Assembly: GCA_021234155.1 (NCBI GenBank)
Contig: JAJEKV010000387.1
Location: 62,001-126,000 of the forward strand
Direction of reading: 5' to 3'
Length of the DNA: 64,000 nucleotides
Source of the DNA: Isoetes taiwanensis
Lineage: Eukaryota; Streptophyta; Lycopodiopsida; Isoetales; Isoetaceae
Part shown: piece by piece, positions 35,744-48,059 of the stretch
How the letters are laid out: each line of letters begins with the position of its first letter
Position numbering within the stretch: position 1 is the first letter of the stretch
The notes under the pieces: generated by a model
Database searches by the model: none
What the model saw: only the letters and a program-made list of their open reading frames with translations
What the model was told of the DNA's origin: nothing
Made by a program: the position numbers and the translations under genes

Positions 35744-37651
35744 CTATAAAGAACTGCCAGATACTTCTGCACTGCATACTGGACAAACCTGCACAAAAGT
35801 TGATGGCACATGTAAGAAAGACATGTTCTTAGCACTTAGAAGGATAAGGCTGCCATTTCGTACCTTATTGATTTGCAGCCATTGTTGGATGCATTCAGAG
35901 TGATAATTATGCTGGCATGGCAAAGTCAATAGAGGATCACCTTTCTCATATTCATGCCGGCATATCACACACCTGTAACTAACCTTATTAGAGTCCCCAG
36001 AATACCTTCACAATTTGGCAAACAATGCGAGAGGCTTACTGCTCACTGTCGCTTGCGCCTGCTCTGGATGCCTCTGAAAATATAGAAGTTGGCAGAGCAG
36101 CAATAACATCAGAGGCAAGACCTCTACTTTGTGTACCAACAGCCTCTCCAAGAGCCACTAGTTCCTGAAAAAACCTTCATACTGAGTTTTACCAAGAAAT
36201 TTCAGAACCATCATATCCAAAAGGAGCAAAGCACAGAATGATGACAACATGAAGCTAGCAATTATAAAGGTCTCTCACCTCATAAGACATATTGTCAGGG
36301 TCCACATCTTGCCACATTTCCTGCATGAGAACAACTTCCCTCGTGAATATTGTAAGCTGCTGTTGAATAGTTACCAGACATGCAGATTCTGAAACAATTG
36401 TATTCGACAGCTGATCAATGAGCTGGTCTAACAATTTCTACTTTTTTCCTAGCTTGAATATCATGATTCACAGTGCATCTCTATTTCTTATTAAACACAA
36501 TAAGAGTCAGGTTCAATAAGCATCTCACCTCGCAAAAGAAATCAAGCTAAGAACAGGACCCCATGAGGAAACTTCAGTCCCTACTTCCACGGTCATAAAT
36601 GTAACTACCAGGATCTCCCAACAAGTCTATCAAGCTGACGGGAAGCAAGGGCGGTGACTGGCTTGTTTTTAGTTTATTTTCTATGTGTAGCTTGGCAAGA
36701 AAGAAAACAGTGTAGGAAGGCATGTGAACACAAATTTGTGGCTTCGGGGCTTCTCAGGTTTAGCCTCATCATTTTTTACAACAGCACACATTTTTTGCTG
36801 TTATTACTTTTCTATTTGATAGCTGCAACAAAAGCTAAGATTCACAACTAAGCAGAAAACGAGTTACCTGTGAACCGTCACTGTCACCATCATCTTCCTC
36901 ATCCACTGGAAATGAACAATACAGATGAGGCATATCATAAACTGCAGACAGCTATGACCTGCAGAATTGAATAAGTCTTATGATTCACTTACAGTCATGA
37001 ATCCCAGCTAGTGCCATCATCTGTGCTGTTGTCTCACGGTCTTCTGCTTCCTGAAGGGCACGTGCAAAGGCCTCATCATTCTCAAATTGAGAACCATCAA
37101 TTCGCTCCCAGTTTTCCGAAGCTTCATCAAGATCCTGGCCTTCCTCTCCCACTTCATCGTCATCGTCATCATCATTTCCCTCATCAGAATCATCACCAGC
37201 ATTGATGTGATTGCCATAGTCATAACTACCGCTGCCAGAACTATCAAACTCACTATCTTCATTGTTTGTCCTAAGATACATGTATATTCTTTCCTGCATC
37301 ATGATAGGGAGCTCATCAGCAAATCATGGGCTAATTGAACATCAATAGGTCTTGGATCTTAATTGATACCTGCTGCTGGAGAGCTCGAGCAAGAGCATTG
37401 TCGGCTTCTTCTTGGCTCAACGAAGTGAATGGCTGGCGTGTGCTGTTGGAGACAGCAATTTGCACAGCAGGCTGGATATGTTCGTCTACATTAGAAGCCT
37501 TGTTTTCATCACTTTCTCCAACTTGCGAAGATTGGTGATCTGAGGGCGGTGCTGGTGGTTGTGGTTGTTGCAATGGTTGCTGTTGTTTATGCTCTTTGTT
37601 CTCTTTCACATCTGAGTCTTTATTCCCTTTGTTCAAGTCATCTTTCATCAT
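35744..37651 (-). CDS. BB: E3 ubiquitin ligase BIG BROTHER-like, RING-H2, complete
   Basis: Coding exons 37370-37651, 36993-37293, 36868-36905, 36279-36320, 36040-36164, 35864-35972 and 35744-35788 join in frame to 942 nt (313 residues), all with GT-AG borders. The N part is low-complexity (Gln/Pro-rich). Then come two ubiquitin-interacting-like helices (QEEADNALARALQQQ, ENDEAFARALQEAEDRE), an Asp/Glu run, WQDVDPDNMSYEELVALGEA as in BIG BROTHER proteins, and a C-terminal C3H2C3 RING (residues about 264-305: CVIC, LPCQHNYHSEC, CPVC). The family ubiquitinates growth regulators and restricts organ size in flowering plants. A 5' UTR exon likely lies at 38213-38345, ending CTTCAG/GTAGGC. ATG at 37651 is doubled (MMKDD); either Met may be used. 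Confidence 0.93.
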
Positions 37652-38212
37652 TTTTTAGCGTTCTGCATAATCAAATAATAAAAGATTCATCCATACTGGC
37701 ACAAATACTTTTTAACAAAACAAACACTCAGCGACTACAAATCAATAAGATCTAAATAAAATGCAACAAATAGTTTTCACAGAGATGCAGCAAATAGTTC
37801 TCACAAGCAAGCACTATCAAAAAATTGGAACCCATAAATCACAGCTACCACACTTCAAATCACATCATAAAACAGCAGGAAACATCTCTACCGAGATTCA
37901 AGTAACTACTGAGTAGAAGCTAAGATGAAAGGCATATCTTAAATTATACGGTCCAATAGCTCTTCTTATGCTAAGTTCAAGACAAGCAACCTAAAAAAAA
38001 AATTAAGTGGAATTTCTATAGCATCCATCTGTAAGCAATCAAAGAAAATAGTAGCGTACGAAACTGCTGGTCAGGTTTCCAAACGGCCTATGGACTATAG
38101 CTTCACGTGTTCACCGCGAGTAATCCATATCATTTCACAACAAATCTTAAGGTTTAAGCCCGAGGATAATAGTGATGAAAAAAGTTCGAAATCGTGCGGG
38201 TTAGAGCCTACC

Positions 38213-38345
38213 TGAAGTAGATGACTCCTGGAGCAGAATTAATGAATTTGCCGAAAACAAATTCAGCAAAAAAGGATCTTGGCGCCTGTATTGGCCGCTC
38301 GTATCTTCGTGCTCTTTGATAGTTCTTCCCTGAAAGCGATGATCC
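38213..38345 (-). other. Probable 5' UTR exon of the BIG BROTHER-like gene
   Basis: The stretch ends with a good donor (CTTCAG/GTAGGC) and is more GC-rich than its flanks. An acceptor must lie just upstream of the ATG at 37651. Extent of the 5' end is a guess. Confidence 0.4.
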
Positions 38346-39628
38346 CTTTGATTTGAAATTAGCAGAAAATTAAATTAAATGAATTTGATTTAATTCACGT
38401 GATTGCCGTAAATAGGGCGGTTGTAAAGGTACGAAACTCTCACTTTAAGGTATAAAATGAGGATGAAGGTAAAGTAGAGCTTACTAAACACATACCTACG
38501 TGTCATGGTCTCTCGTCTCGTAAATTCTGGGAAATAAAAAAAGTTGCATTTCTTATACCAGAAATTCAGCATTTGTTTTTTATTTTTTTTCCTGCACGTT
38601 TTGCACAAATGTGGGTTGACACTTTCACGCAATTTGAGAGTGTCTACATTACAGCCACATCAGAGCAGTGATGACATGTTATAGTTCTGAGCCATCAGAT
38701 TAGCCACATGAGTGATCGACGGACATGAAAAATAGATGTTGTTAGGGTTCAAGAAGGCGTGAATTCAGGAGCGCATTTGTTATTGTTTTTGTTTGATTTG
38801 GGGAGCATGCTTCATCTTTTAAAGGATTGACATTTCCTTGCTTTGGATCGATGCTTCTAACAAGTTTCACAATGCACTTGCTTCTCTAAAAGATATTGTT
38901 TGATTCACATTCCTGCGAGCTTTGGAATGATAAAGCCATATGGTGTTCTGATTTGGTCCAGGATGCTAAGACTTGGTTTAAAAAGGTCATTGTGTTTTTG
39001 TTATCGATCAAAAGGTAGCTGAAATGGATTTAAAACCCGAAATAAGAATATGTTAGGAGATTGAAGTTTTGCAAAGTGTTACAACCATCTTGTCATTTTT
39101 ATCCAAAATTTATATATGCAGAGTTAGAGTTCCAAACGAATATTTGCGGGTTCTAACAGTACTTCACCTTTTTAGGATTAGATCAAATTACTTGGTTTAC
39201 ATGTTTAACTCCTTTTGTTTTTGTTTTGCTATTTATATTTATGCTCTACATTGTTGATGGCATCTAACTAATATGCATACAATGTGTTTTCATATGTACA
39301 AGCTCAAGCTTGGCATTCTCCACGAATTTATTTTCGTTGTAAGTAGTAGACAATTTCAGTGGCAACCTTGTGCCCAAAGAATCTTAAGGCCATATTTTAC
39401 ATCAGCATAATTTAAAAGGCCGAGCAAATCATAAGTTTTCTAGATTAGTTATGTTTGGCGATTACCTTGTATGACTTGAATTGTTCCATTTTCCCAATAT
39501 TTATTATGGTAATTGAAACAAACAAATTAGATTTTAACTTACATACAACTTAAAGGAATTTGATATCCTAAATAGACCTATAATATTTAGCACAAATTGA
39601 GTAGTTGTTAGCAAATTTTTGAGTATCC
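38346..39628. other. Intergenic, nothing identified
   Basis: Promoter side of the BIG BROTHER-like gene, then AT-rich DNA with no recognisable ORF or repeat end. Confidence 0.4.
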
Positions 39629-39629
39629 T

Positions 39630-40163
39630 ACTCATCATCAAATGAAATACTGAATAGTATCTAATCTATCTATCTAAATATACATGGTTAGGTTCTTTAG
39701 TTAAGGCTTAGTTAAGGCTTGTGATCTTAGAATCTATAAGGCTGCTAAGACTGATCTACCATGCTATCCTAGCTCATTGCCGGGCTAAAAGTCGGCATTG
39801 CACAACGGAATCACAGGTTACCTGATCTCTGGCTTGCTCCTGCTCCTCGAATTGCGTCCATGCCTTCGCTTGGGTTGAAGGCAGCTGTTTCTGGGAGATC
39901 TGTTGTGCAAAGGCGGCTTGACGGCAGCTGGCAATGCGAACTAGCAGCTTGGCTTGGCCGGAATGGCCTAAGGAAGCCAAAATGCGAAAATGGAAAAGCT
40001 TTAGGGTTTCTCCTTTTGTTCCTTTTACATGACCTTTTAGGTTTAGGTTAGAAGGGACAAATGGGGTTTTGCCATTTGGCAAAGCGGTTTAATTGCATAT
40101 GTTTAATAGACGTGCAACATACGAGGTTGCCCCTTAAGTGCAACCCTTTATGGCTCTCAAGTA
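39630..40163 (-). mobile_element. Gypsy LTR fragment
   Basis: About 530 bp matching 60570-61100 at roughly 85 percent (landmarks: CATACATGG(T/C)TAGGTTC, TTGTGCAAAGGCGG, TAGGGTTTC.CCTTTTGT, TGCAACATACGAGGTTGCCC). That second copy is inside a complete-looking LTR, so this is a truncated solo piece. Confidence 0.75.
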
Positions 40164-40849
40164 CCACCTTCTCGTCTGCACTAACTTAATATTGGCTCCC
40201 AGTTGTGGTGCTACTATTTTTGTTGTAGTAGATTCACTGAGAATTTGGACAGCCATATATGGCATGTACCTTGCACTGCGGAGACGCAAACACACATTCG
40301 TCTTATTGTATCTTATATTGCAAAGCACAATAAAAAATGGTGTGAATCTTCTATTAATTCAAAGGCTGTTTTGGGGCATGTACATAATGATGGCTTAGAA
40401 CATAGCTCACATTTGAGCAAAACCTAGTGGAGGACAGGCGTCAAATTAGTAAATGAAGTTTGTTCTCCCATTGACAAATCCTTGGATGGTGAAGCACTTA
40501 TATTGAAGCTCAATTCCATAGACCATTGCTTGGAGTCTCCTTTTTCACTACAACATTTGCGAATGGGCTTATTGAATATTGTGGACACTCCAAGCGTCTT
40601 CTGACACAATACAAGGTGGATAAAGGAAAAATTGAATATTTCATATAAATAAAATGCGGGAGCAAAAAAATTGCGTGTAACAAAGATTTGCCTGGATTGG
40701 TTATATTGTTCTAATAATTGGAATGCAAATAATGGAGCTTAGCTAATGGACTCTATAGGTTGGACCTTCTCACTTGTTCCCTTTTTTATTGTGAAAATAT
40801 TTGAATTTGATTAATCACTATCATATCCAATAAAAAAAATACACATTCT

Positions 40850-41100
40850 ATTAGAATAGAATAGATAGATAGATAGTATTTTAATGTCACGCCACTAGGC
40901 AGCATCCAACTAGACATGTGACCACACACCACACTACATTGCTTTGTTGGGCCCTGCCCCCAACCACTTTACATTGCGTCTGTGGGTTTTGACACCCAAC
41001 AGTTCAGAGTGCGATTCTGGGCGGTCTCGAACTCGAGACCTCTAGTTGCTAGACCTAGTGTATTACTACTAGACTAAACGCCAGACTATTAAATTGCAAC
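40850..41100 (-). mobile_element. tRNA-derived SINE with LINE-like tail
   Basis: Minus strand starts GGCGTTTAGTCTAGTAGTAA (A box), then GGTCTCGAGTTCGAGACC (B box and T arm). A body of about 170 bp follows, then GTGGCGTGACATTAAAATA and a tail of TATC and TATTC units at 40858-40880. The end resembles the local LINE 3' end (GTGGACGCTAAAA plus TATTC). TAATAG occurs on both sides and may be a short target duplication. Confidence 0.65.
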
Positions 41101-42840
41101 TGTAGATGTTGCAGATAAGATACGAATTTGGTTGATCATTGTCACGTGAAATAAAAAGGATGAATTGCATCTGTTAAATTGCTAATGGAAGTTAGTAAAT
41201 CATTCAAAGTTAGGCTTCTTTTTGGTCTTTAACTTTTGCAAGTTTCAGTCTGACAGCAAGCCTGATGTTCACACTAGGTATCTTTCACAATGTCTATCTT
41301 ACTATTCCGAGGTCGATACATATAATCCTTCACTAAGTAGGCATTGCACTATCAAATGTTAGATGTTAACAATGGGTCCAATCCCAGATAGCCCATAATA
41401 CGAAAAATCTAAAAGTAAATATCTATTTCAATCTTTTGAGAAATGAAATATAGTCTACATTGCAATTTTCTCGTCTCTTTCCTTCTCTTTAGAACTAATA
41501 GTTTGCACCATCTCTTTGCATTTTCTAGTTTGAACTATGAACTTTGTTTGGCATTCATGGCATGGTAATATGCAAAAAGGTTGGATGAGGATGTCTAGAT
41601 AAATTGACAAATTTTGATGGGTTTTATACTCTTGTGTGGTAATTGGATTGGTCGAATCAAATGTATAGGTATTTATTTTTGCCAAGATGCCTAGAGATAG
41701 AGGAATATCATGAACTTAATTTCATCTGAGTTTTTGTAGTGCAATTTCAATGTTTAACTTTTTTATGCTGCTTCTACTATTTGTAATTTGAAAGAAAGAC
41801 TTGTTACATTAGAACTTGACACAAATTCAATGTTTTGCAATTCAGTCCAAACAATTGTCATTCCAAAAGTTTGTTAAATATGTGTGATTCTCTTAGAGCT
41901 ATAGCTATGGCGGTTATACTAATAGAGTGCAAAATCCGATTGATTGGTAAATGGAATGCAAGACTGTGGACAAAATAGCTAGCTTGAAATTGTCTTAGAT
42001 TGCTATCTATTTCACTTTCCTTACGTACTTCTTTTTTATTGTATTATAAAAAAAAAAACTGTCCAAAACACACTGAAATACAAATACACCTTCCCAGTGT
42101 AATTAAGCTGATAAACCATTGAAAACACACCAAAATATAAATATATATTCCAAGTGTAATTAAGCTGCTCGAACATGGCAAAATATATAGTTTTGCATAC
42201 AGTACGTGCCAGAAATCATAGTCCCAACCATGCGAGAAAAGCCCTCCCACAATAGAAATGAAATATTGCAAGTTTATCTCTTACGTGCATAACCTACTCT
42301 TTCATTACAAATACATACATAAATATCCACTAGAAAGTACAAGCTAGCAGCGGCGACGGCCGCTGTGACAAATTCTTGTAATAGCTAGTAGGGTCTAGAG
42401 TAACAAATAAAACTGATTAATTCTAGTAAAGAAGCTTACTTTGACTTATGGTATGCACTTGTTTAGGGTCTTCTCAAGAAACTGTATTATGCTGGGGTAT
42501 GTTTTAGACACACATGCTGTATAACAATGCATCTAGTCATACTAAACAAATAGGGAATTGCTCGTTGTGGAATATCATGCCATCAAGCTTAAAAATTTAG
42601 TAAAAAAAAAAAAAAAAAAAAAAAAATTAAACATCATATGAAACAAAATCATTACAATCCATAGAGAAATGACAATGTTAGGCCTTTTCAAAGGCAATAA
42701 TTTGACGTGCATGGTTCAGCTTGAATGAGCATTTACCATGGCTCTTAGATATGCTTTGTCCCAGTGATCGGGGATCTGACTTCACTGCAACCAATGCCGC
42801 TCACTGCAACCAATGCCCCTAAGAATGAAAACCCAAGGAA
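41101..42840. other. Intergenic with minor repeats
   Basis: A 68-bp tandem duplication at about 42062-42175 (AAAACACAC...GTGTAATTAAGCTG), the GGCGACGGCCGCTG short retroposon match at 42349, and a 25-nt A run at 42602-42626. No gene seen. Confidence 0.5.
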
Positions 42841-42844
42841 TTTA

Positions 42845-43330
42845 TCAAGCAATGATCCTATCAATGTCAACATTACCAGACATTGTTAACTCTTCCGTGA
42901 TATTATCCTTTCCATATTTCTTGTAAACACTATCCACCATTGCCTTCTTGCTAGCATTGCACATCTTCACAATCTTGTTGTCGCCAGATGTATTCAATCT
43001 CAGTGTCCAAAGATCTACACATTCAAGCATATGTGGTTAGCTGGACATCGTCACAAACAATGCCAATTGCAAAAATGCCCATGAACCTGCCTTGCATGCA
43101 AACTAAATCATCCAAGAATCTATCATATAAAAATAAACTTGTAGTCCAATCTCAAGCAGCTTCATCAAAGCAATTGGGGATTTGAAAATGAACCCACTTG
43201 CCACTCTCATGCACATTCAACAAAACAATTGGGAATTTCAACCCCCTTGTCATGTAATGGAATACCTTGCCATGAAAAGTAATCGTTTTTTCATCTTGTC
43301 CACAAGAAAATCTTCCTAAAGTCGTCACTG
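42845..43330 (-). pseudogene. Unrecognised degenerate coding remnant
   Basis: Minus-strand reading gives FSCGQDEKTITFHGKVFHYM, then LKFPIVLLNVHESGKWVHFQ, stop, YDRFLDDLVCMQGRFMGIFA, stop, and finally the ORF 43030-42845 (LWTLRLNTSGDNKIVKMCNA to DIDRIIA). The pieces have protein-like composition with two stops and shifts, so this is a dead gene or transposon ORF. Family unknown. Confidence 0.35.
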
Positions 43331-44068
43331 TTGCAAATACAGAAACTATAAGAGGACATAAAAACTATAGAAGAACACAGATTCTGATCAATCTGTCCAC
43401 GAATTGGGGAAAAGAATGTAGGGGTTTTTACCTATCCGGGCCTTGAGTTGTGGCCTTGCTCATCCAATGCTACACTTCTTATGTTTGCCGGATCCCAGAA
43501 ATTGCTACGCTCCTTATGTCTACACGTGCCACCAACCCTCAATCGGACCCCCCCAGCCGTCGCACATGCAGCCAAACTTGTGCCGAAAAATAAAAATTCC
43601 TAGATTTATTAAAGGTTTTCCAACTCTAAAAGAGCTTCGAAGATGCCATGGCCTCCTTTCAGCAGCTACGGCACAAAACATACAAGCTGCTCCACTGCCA
43701 TGTTCATGCCATCACCTCCATGCAGCCATTGGCACTCCTTTCCTGCAAAAACACTACAATCCAAAAAAAAAAATTCAAAAATAACCCTCCACAAAAACCC
43801 TAAACCATACAAAATCCAAACCCCATTTTCTCACGTCATCAAAATACAGTTTTGGCATACTCATACTTGCCAAAACCATAGAAAATCTGATGTAATTCTT
43901 CAATTGTTGAAGATAATAGCTATATTGAAATTTGGATTGAGATAAAAAGATGCTTGTTGTTGTTATAAAAAACAATGGAAGAATTAGAATATAATATAAT
44001 TACAAAGAACTAGTGACAAAAAAATGTGGACAACAGATAGGAAATTAGTGTGGTGCCAATTAAATATT
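43331..44068. other. Intergenic, nothing identified
   Basis: Cys/His-rich plus ORFs at 43443-43945 have biased composition and no recognisable domain. Probably non-coding. Confidence 0.35.
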
Positions 44069-44165
44069 TAGTGAGAAACAAGGTATTGTGCACGAGAGGT
44101 CGCCCTCCGGTGGCCCGAGAGTCTGTTTTCATGTGTTTTGTTTGGTCATTTCGTGTTGGATGTTT
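44069..44165. repeat. Third copy of the AACAAGG...GCCCTCC dispersed element
   Basis: AACAAGGTATTGTGCACGAG then AGGTCGCCCTCCGGTGGCCC, and downstream TTTTGTTTGGTCATTTCGTG then TTGGATGTTTTTC. The downstream part also matches 24030-24065. Confidence 0.65.
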
Positions 44166-44402
44166 TTCGTTTAATGTCGAGCCGTGTGAATGGTATGAAC
44201 ACATGGTTTGGTTCTCTTAGCCCAGAAGTTTTTTTATTTATATAAGGATGTTGCAAAATTGAATTTTTCGGTCTAACCAGGGACGTGTTTCGAAAATTGA
44301 AAACGTTTTTTGTTTCTGGAACTAAACCCATTGTTTTACTGAAGACCTTGAAGGTTAGTACGTTCCATGGCTAGACTACATTAGCATCTGTAGAGGCCAA
44401 AA

Positions 44403-44880
44403 ATGGCATTTAAGATTGTAGAGGATGCAGAGTTGAGTTGGTTTCTCTATGAATTATGGTTTCCAGATGAGCTAGTTGCGACACTTAGAAATGAAGTTTT
44501 TGCAGCACATGTTCCCGACGAGAGTAAGATATATATTTCACTATTAGACCTAACTCATCGTCTCCTTGCTTCTCCTATTCACATCTATGCAAACTGCTTG
44601 CTACAAAGCTTCTTGTTCATATGTTCTTCTAGTTTTATCTGTATAGAATTGTGGTAGATCTGTATGTTTTAAGATAGCATGCTATAGTATATTGACTTCT
44701 GCTTTAGTTTTGGAAACCATATGCTGAGCTGGCAAATGGAGTTCGACCCATCTTGATTTCTGCTCAAGGGCTATGGTTCTTGGAGAGGGAATATGACATG
44801 GCATATTTTCTTCATCAAGGGCTCGGAATGAGCGATTATATCGGATGAGCAATTATGAGATAGTTATTCAATCTGCAAAT
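44403..44880 (+). CDS. Hypothetical plant gene fragment
   Basis: ORF from ATG 44403 (MAFKIVEDAELSWFLYELWF) and, after an interruption, an in-phase-looking block at 44705-44850 (FWKPYAELANGVRPILISAQ, then GLWFLEREYDMAYFLHQGLG). Both have amino-acid use unlike the AT-rich surroundings and could be two exons, the first ending at about 44530 (GAGAGTAAG is donor-like). Not recognised; stops follow at 44848. Confidence 0.3.
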
Positions 44881-45555
44881 AGCCACTTCCAGCAATCAGA
44901 TCCAACACTACAAGTGTCATTTCAGGACAAATCGAGCACTTACAGGTAGGTTTGGGCATGATTTAGACGATTTTCTGAATTTTTTATCTCTCCCCATTTG
45001 GTTTGGTCCGGCTCTAAATTTGCCATTCCTTGCTTTGCGCATAAAATGTGAGATGAAAAAAATAAAAACTTCTAAATTGTTTCCAATCCTCCAACGTTGC
45101 TTGTAACTGCTCAACTCAATTTTGTATTTGTGTTTAATCTAGTGTTAGAATGAAGAATCTGTTCAAAAGAGGATGAAGGCCCCAAATGGGTGATGAAGCA
45201 ATCTTTCGCTAATAAAAAAGGTCGGTAGATCCAAAAAACCGTCAACAATCTAAACAACACAAATCCTTGTGGGTTTGTGACCATTTTGGTAGGAAAGGGC
45301 ACAATCAAAGGTGCATGGCTGGAGAGTGCTAGGTATTTTGAAACGCAAAATTTCAGAGATACAAAGACCAGGTACATAGGCCAAAACAACCTAGCAAAGT
45401 TTTGATAAAGCTAAAACAAATCCTGCATTATCGCAACATGTTTTAGACAGATTTCCAACCTATCTTCTTCTGGTTTGGTAAGTGAGGCATGCTCCCAAGC
45501 GCACCTAGCCTAAAATCAATCCATCATCAAACCAAGCGGAAAATTTCGCAAAGAG

Positions 45556-48057
45556 AGAGAGAAATTTGAAATGAAATGAAATTGTATTATTACGTCTGTG
45601 AGACCGCCAGGTCTATAAGACGTTCAAAACCAGTACATTGTCATGTGTAAAAAAGATCATCTAATGTATCATCAGTAAACAATGCATTAACTCCTCCCAT
45701 CTCTTCCTCATCCACTTCAATTACATCCATTATTTTTAGACGTTGTTCTCTATAATCCAAGATGTCAAGTATATATGCTCCAGTCTGAACACCTGGAAGG
45801 TCAAAGAAATCAACAAGCATACAAGCATGCATACCATGTTTAGCACGAAAATCAACATATGCTGGACAATGAAGAAGCACATGCGCCTCATCCTCAACTG
45901 TCCCAATGTCACACAGCTTGCAAGACCTAAGCTCATGTGGGATATCGCTCCACTTGCCTAGCTCAGCCCCTAACCTATGCGAACTTAGTCTCATTCTGCA
46001 TATAGCTTGTCTATATCTAACTGAGATATTCTCCTGTAGGTACCTGGCCCTTGTTAGCGTAGGGTTGATATGATTTCTATAGAACTCCTTCTTAACTGCT
46101 CCTTCCCTCCAACACACGCATGTAACACTTCTCCTAACCCATCCCTGTATGTCATCCTTATGCATCCCCAGATCATCCATGCACATCCCCCACCTGGATA
46201 ACCAAAGTTCTATGTCTGCAAACCACCCCTTTGCTCGTGTCTCTTCCAAAGCCAGTCGCGGAAGACTATCCTCTGGCATCATATAAAGGACTTTATATAC
46301 ATAGTGGAGAGTCCTGCAAAGTGCTTCTGTTTCCAGGGAAAACATTCCACATTCCACTAAAAGCATGTCATAAGGCGTTTGCATCTTAATGCCAAGCTCT
46401 GATCGAAAAAAATCTTTTCTGTATTTTCTCAATTTTCTTCCACCTATCTAGTGCCAAACCTGGGCCCCAAACCTCGCAGCCATACAACACAACCGATTGT
46501 ATCAAAGCAATATACAAATCCTTCTTCATACCAAAATTCCATATATCTGCTCTCCGACACCTGTGCTACATGGCGTAAAGGGCTTTAAGCCCACCATCTG
46601 CTTTTTGCTCAGCTGCCAAGTTCCAGTTTGGGCTTTTGTCAACAATTAAGCCAAGATATTTATAGTTTTCCACCAATTCAACATGTTCTCCCTTGTACTG
46701 CAATTTGACATGATCTACCTTATTAACCCCAAACACCACTATCTTGGTCTAAGCCATATTTCCCCTCATGCTTTTCGCATCACAAAAGTGACCTAAAGCA
46801 TCTAAATGTCTCTGTAGACCTACCACACTCCTGGATAGCAGCACAACATCATCAGCATATAATAATAGCAAAAGAACATACCCTTTAAGAGTTTTTCCGT
46901 CTCCACCATTTTGCATCATCCACCCCTCTAATTGATCTATAAAAAGACCAAAAAGCGTAGGTGAGAGCGGGCAGCCCTACTTAACCCCCATATTACTCTC
47001 CACATACTCGCTGATGTACGAAAATGAGAGCCGAGTTAAAACCTTATCATAGAGCTGCGCAACTGCATGTCTATATGCCAGTGGCACCCCAAGAGCTACC
47101 ATTCTGTCCCATAAGTGCACTCTTCCCACCATGTCAAAGGCTTTCGAAAAATCTACAAATACTGCATATAGTGGCTTCCTCTTCCCAATCACAGAATCCA
47201 TCATTGCTCTCATTGTTACCAAGTGGTCGATTGTAGATCTTTTAATCCTGAATCCTGCTTGCCCTTTTGCCCTCACGTTATTAGCTTCAGCCCATGCACT
47301 AATCTTAGCATTCAATATGGTAGAAAAAAGCTTGGCACATAATCATACGATAATTGTTAGGATAAGATTCGTCACCTGCTTTGTGAAGAGGAATGACCCT
47401 GTTAATTTGCCATGTATGTGGAAAACCTTCTCGTAACACAGCATTGAACAATTTTAGTAACACTTCTGCCACTTTATCCCCTGCCCATTTGAACATTTCA
47501 GCCATAAGCCCTTCTGCATCGACAACCTTGCCGTTAGACAACTTTTGCAACCCTTCAGATATGTCCTCCGAAGAGAAACACAGCTCTTCCCTATACATAT
47601 TACCCATCGATGTGTCAAAACCCTCTACGTGGTACAAGTTTTTAAGATGCTCTATCAAAGTTTTGAGCTCAATAGATGTACTTATTTTTTTGAGATGGTT
47701 TCAATCTATTCCAAAACTTTTTAGGATAAGCAATTAACTCCCTTACCATTTGCTCGTGTTTCATATACATATGCTCTTTTCTTCCTCTTGACCAATCTAA
47801 CATACTCTTTCTTAGCTTGAGCTTTTGCATCCCCTTTTGCCAATTTGAACTTCTCCCTTTGCAACCTGCAATCACGGTCAAACCAGCCATTGCATAGCAA
47901 CCCTGATCGTTGTCTATTCGAAACGAAACATGTGTTGACTGACTCCAAGATCATCTGTGTAAGAGCTTGACTGATGTCTTCAGCTCTATCCGGCCACAAA
48001 ATGTTGGATACAATTTTATCACAGTAATCTTTATACTTTTCTGATTTGTCACTGCTT
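45556..48057 (-). mobile_element. LINE: reverse transcriptase and C-terminal region
   Basis: Minus-strand, 5'-truncated. In order: linker (47999-47720, CNGWFDRDCRLQREKFKLAK); RT start (47658-47305, LSNGKVVDAEGLMAEMFKWA); RT fingers/palm (47315-46977, GQAGFRIKRSTIDHLVTMRA, LYAVFVDFSKAFD); GCPLSPTLFGLFIDQLEGW and LLLYADDVVLLSRS (46970-46840, the catalytic YADD); then thumb and LIQSVVLYGCEVWGPGLALD (about 46510-46450). The C-terminal frame 46432-45641 (263 codons, still open) ends with a C-x2-C...H-x4-C zinc motif (CKLC..EDEAHVLLHC). The 3' UTR ends GACCTGGCGGTCTCACAGAC plus ATTTC units. Several stops separate the RT segments. No endonuclease here. Confidence 0.9.
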
Positions 48058-48059
48058 GT

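Noticed and set aside
40988-41095. A functional tRNA gene on minus
   Set aside because: Good B box and T arm, but no proper cloverleaf, and it continues into a SINE body with a repeat tail.
43443-43945. Two overlapping plus ORFs of 100-113 codons
   Set aside because: Composition is dominated by local C/A-rich sequence, no domain is seen, and both end in AT-rich DNA.
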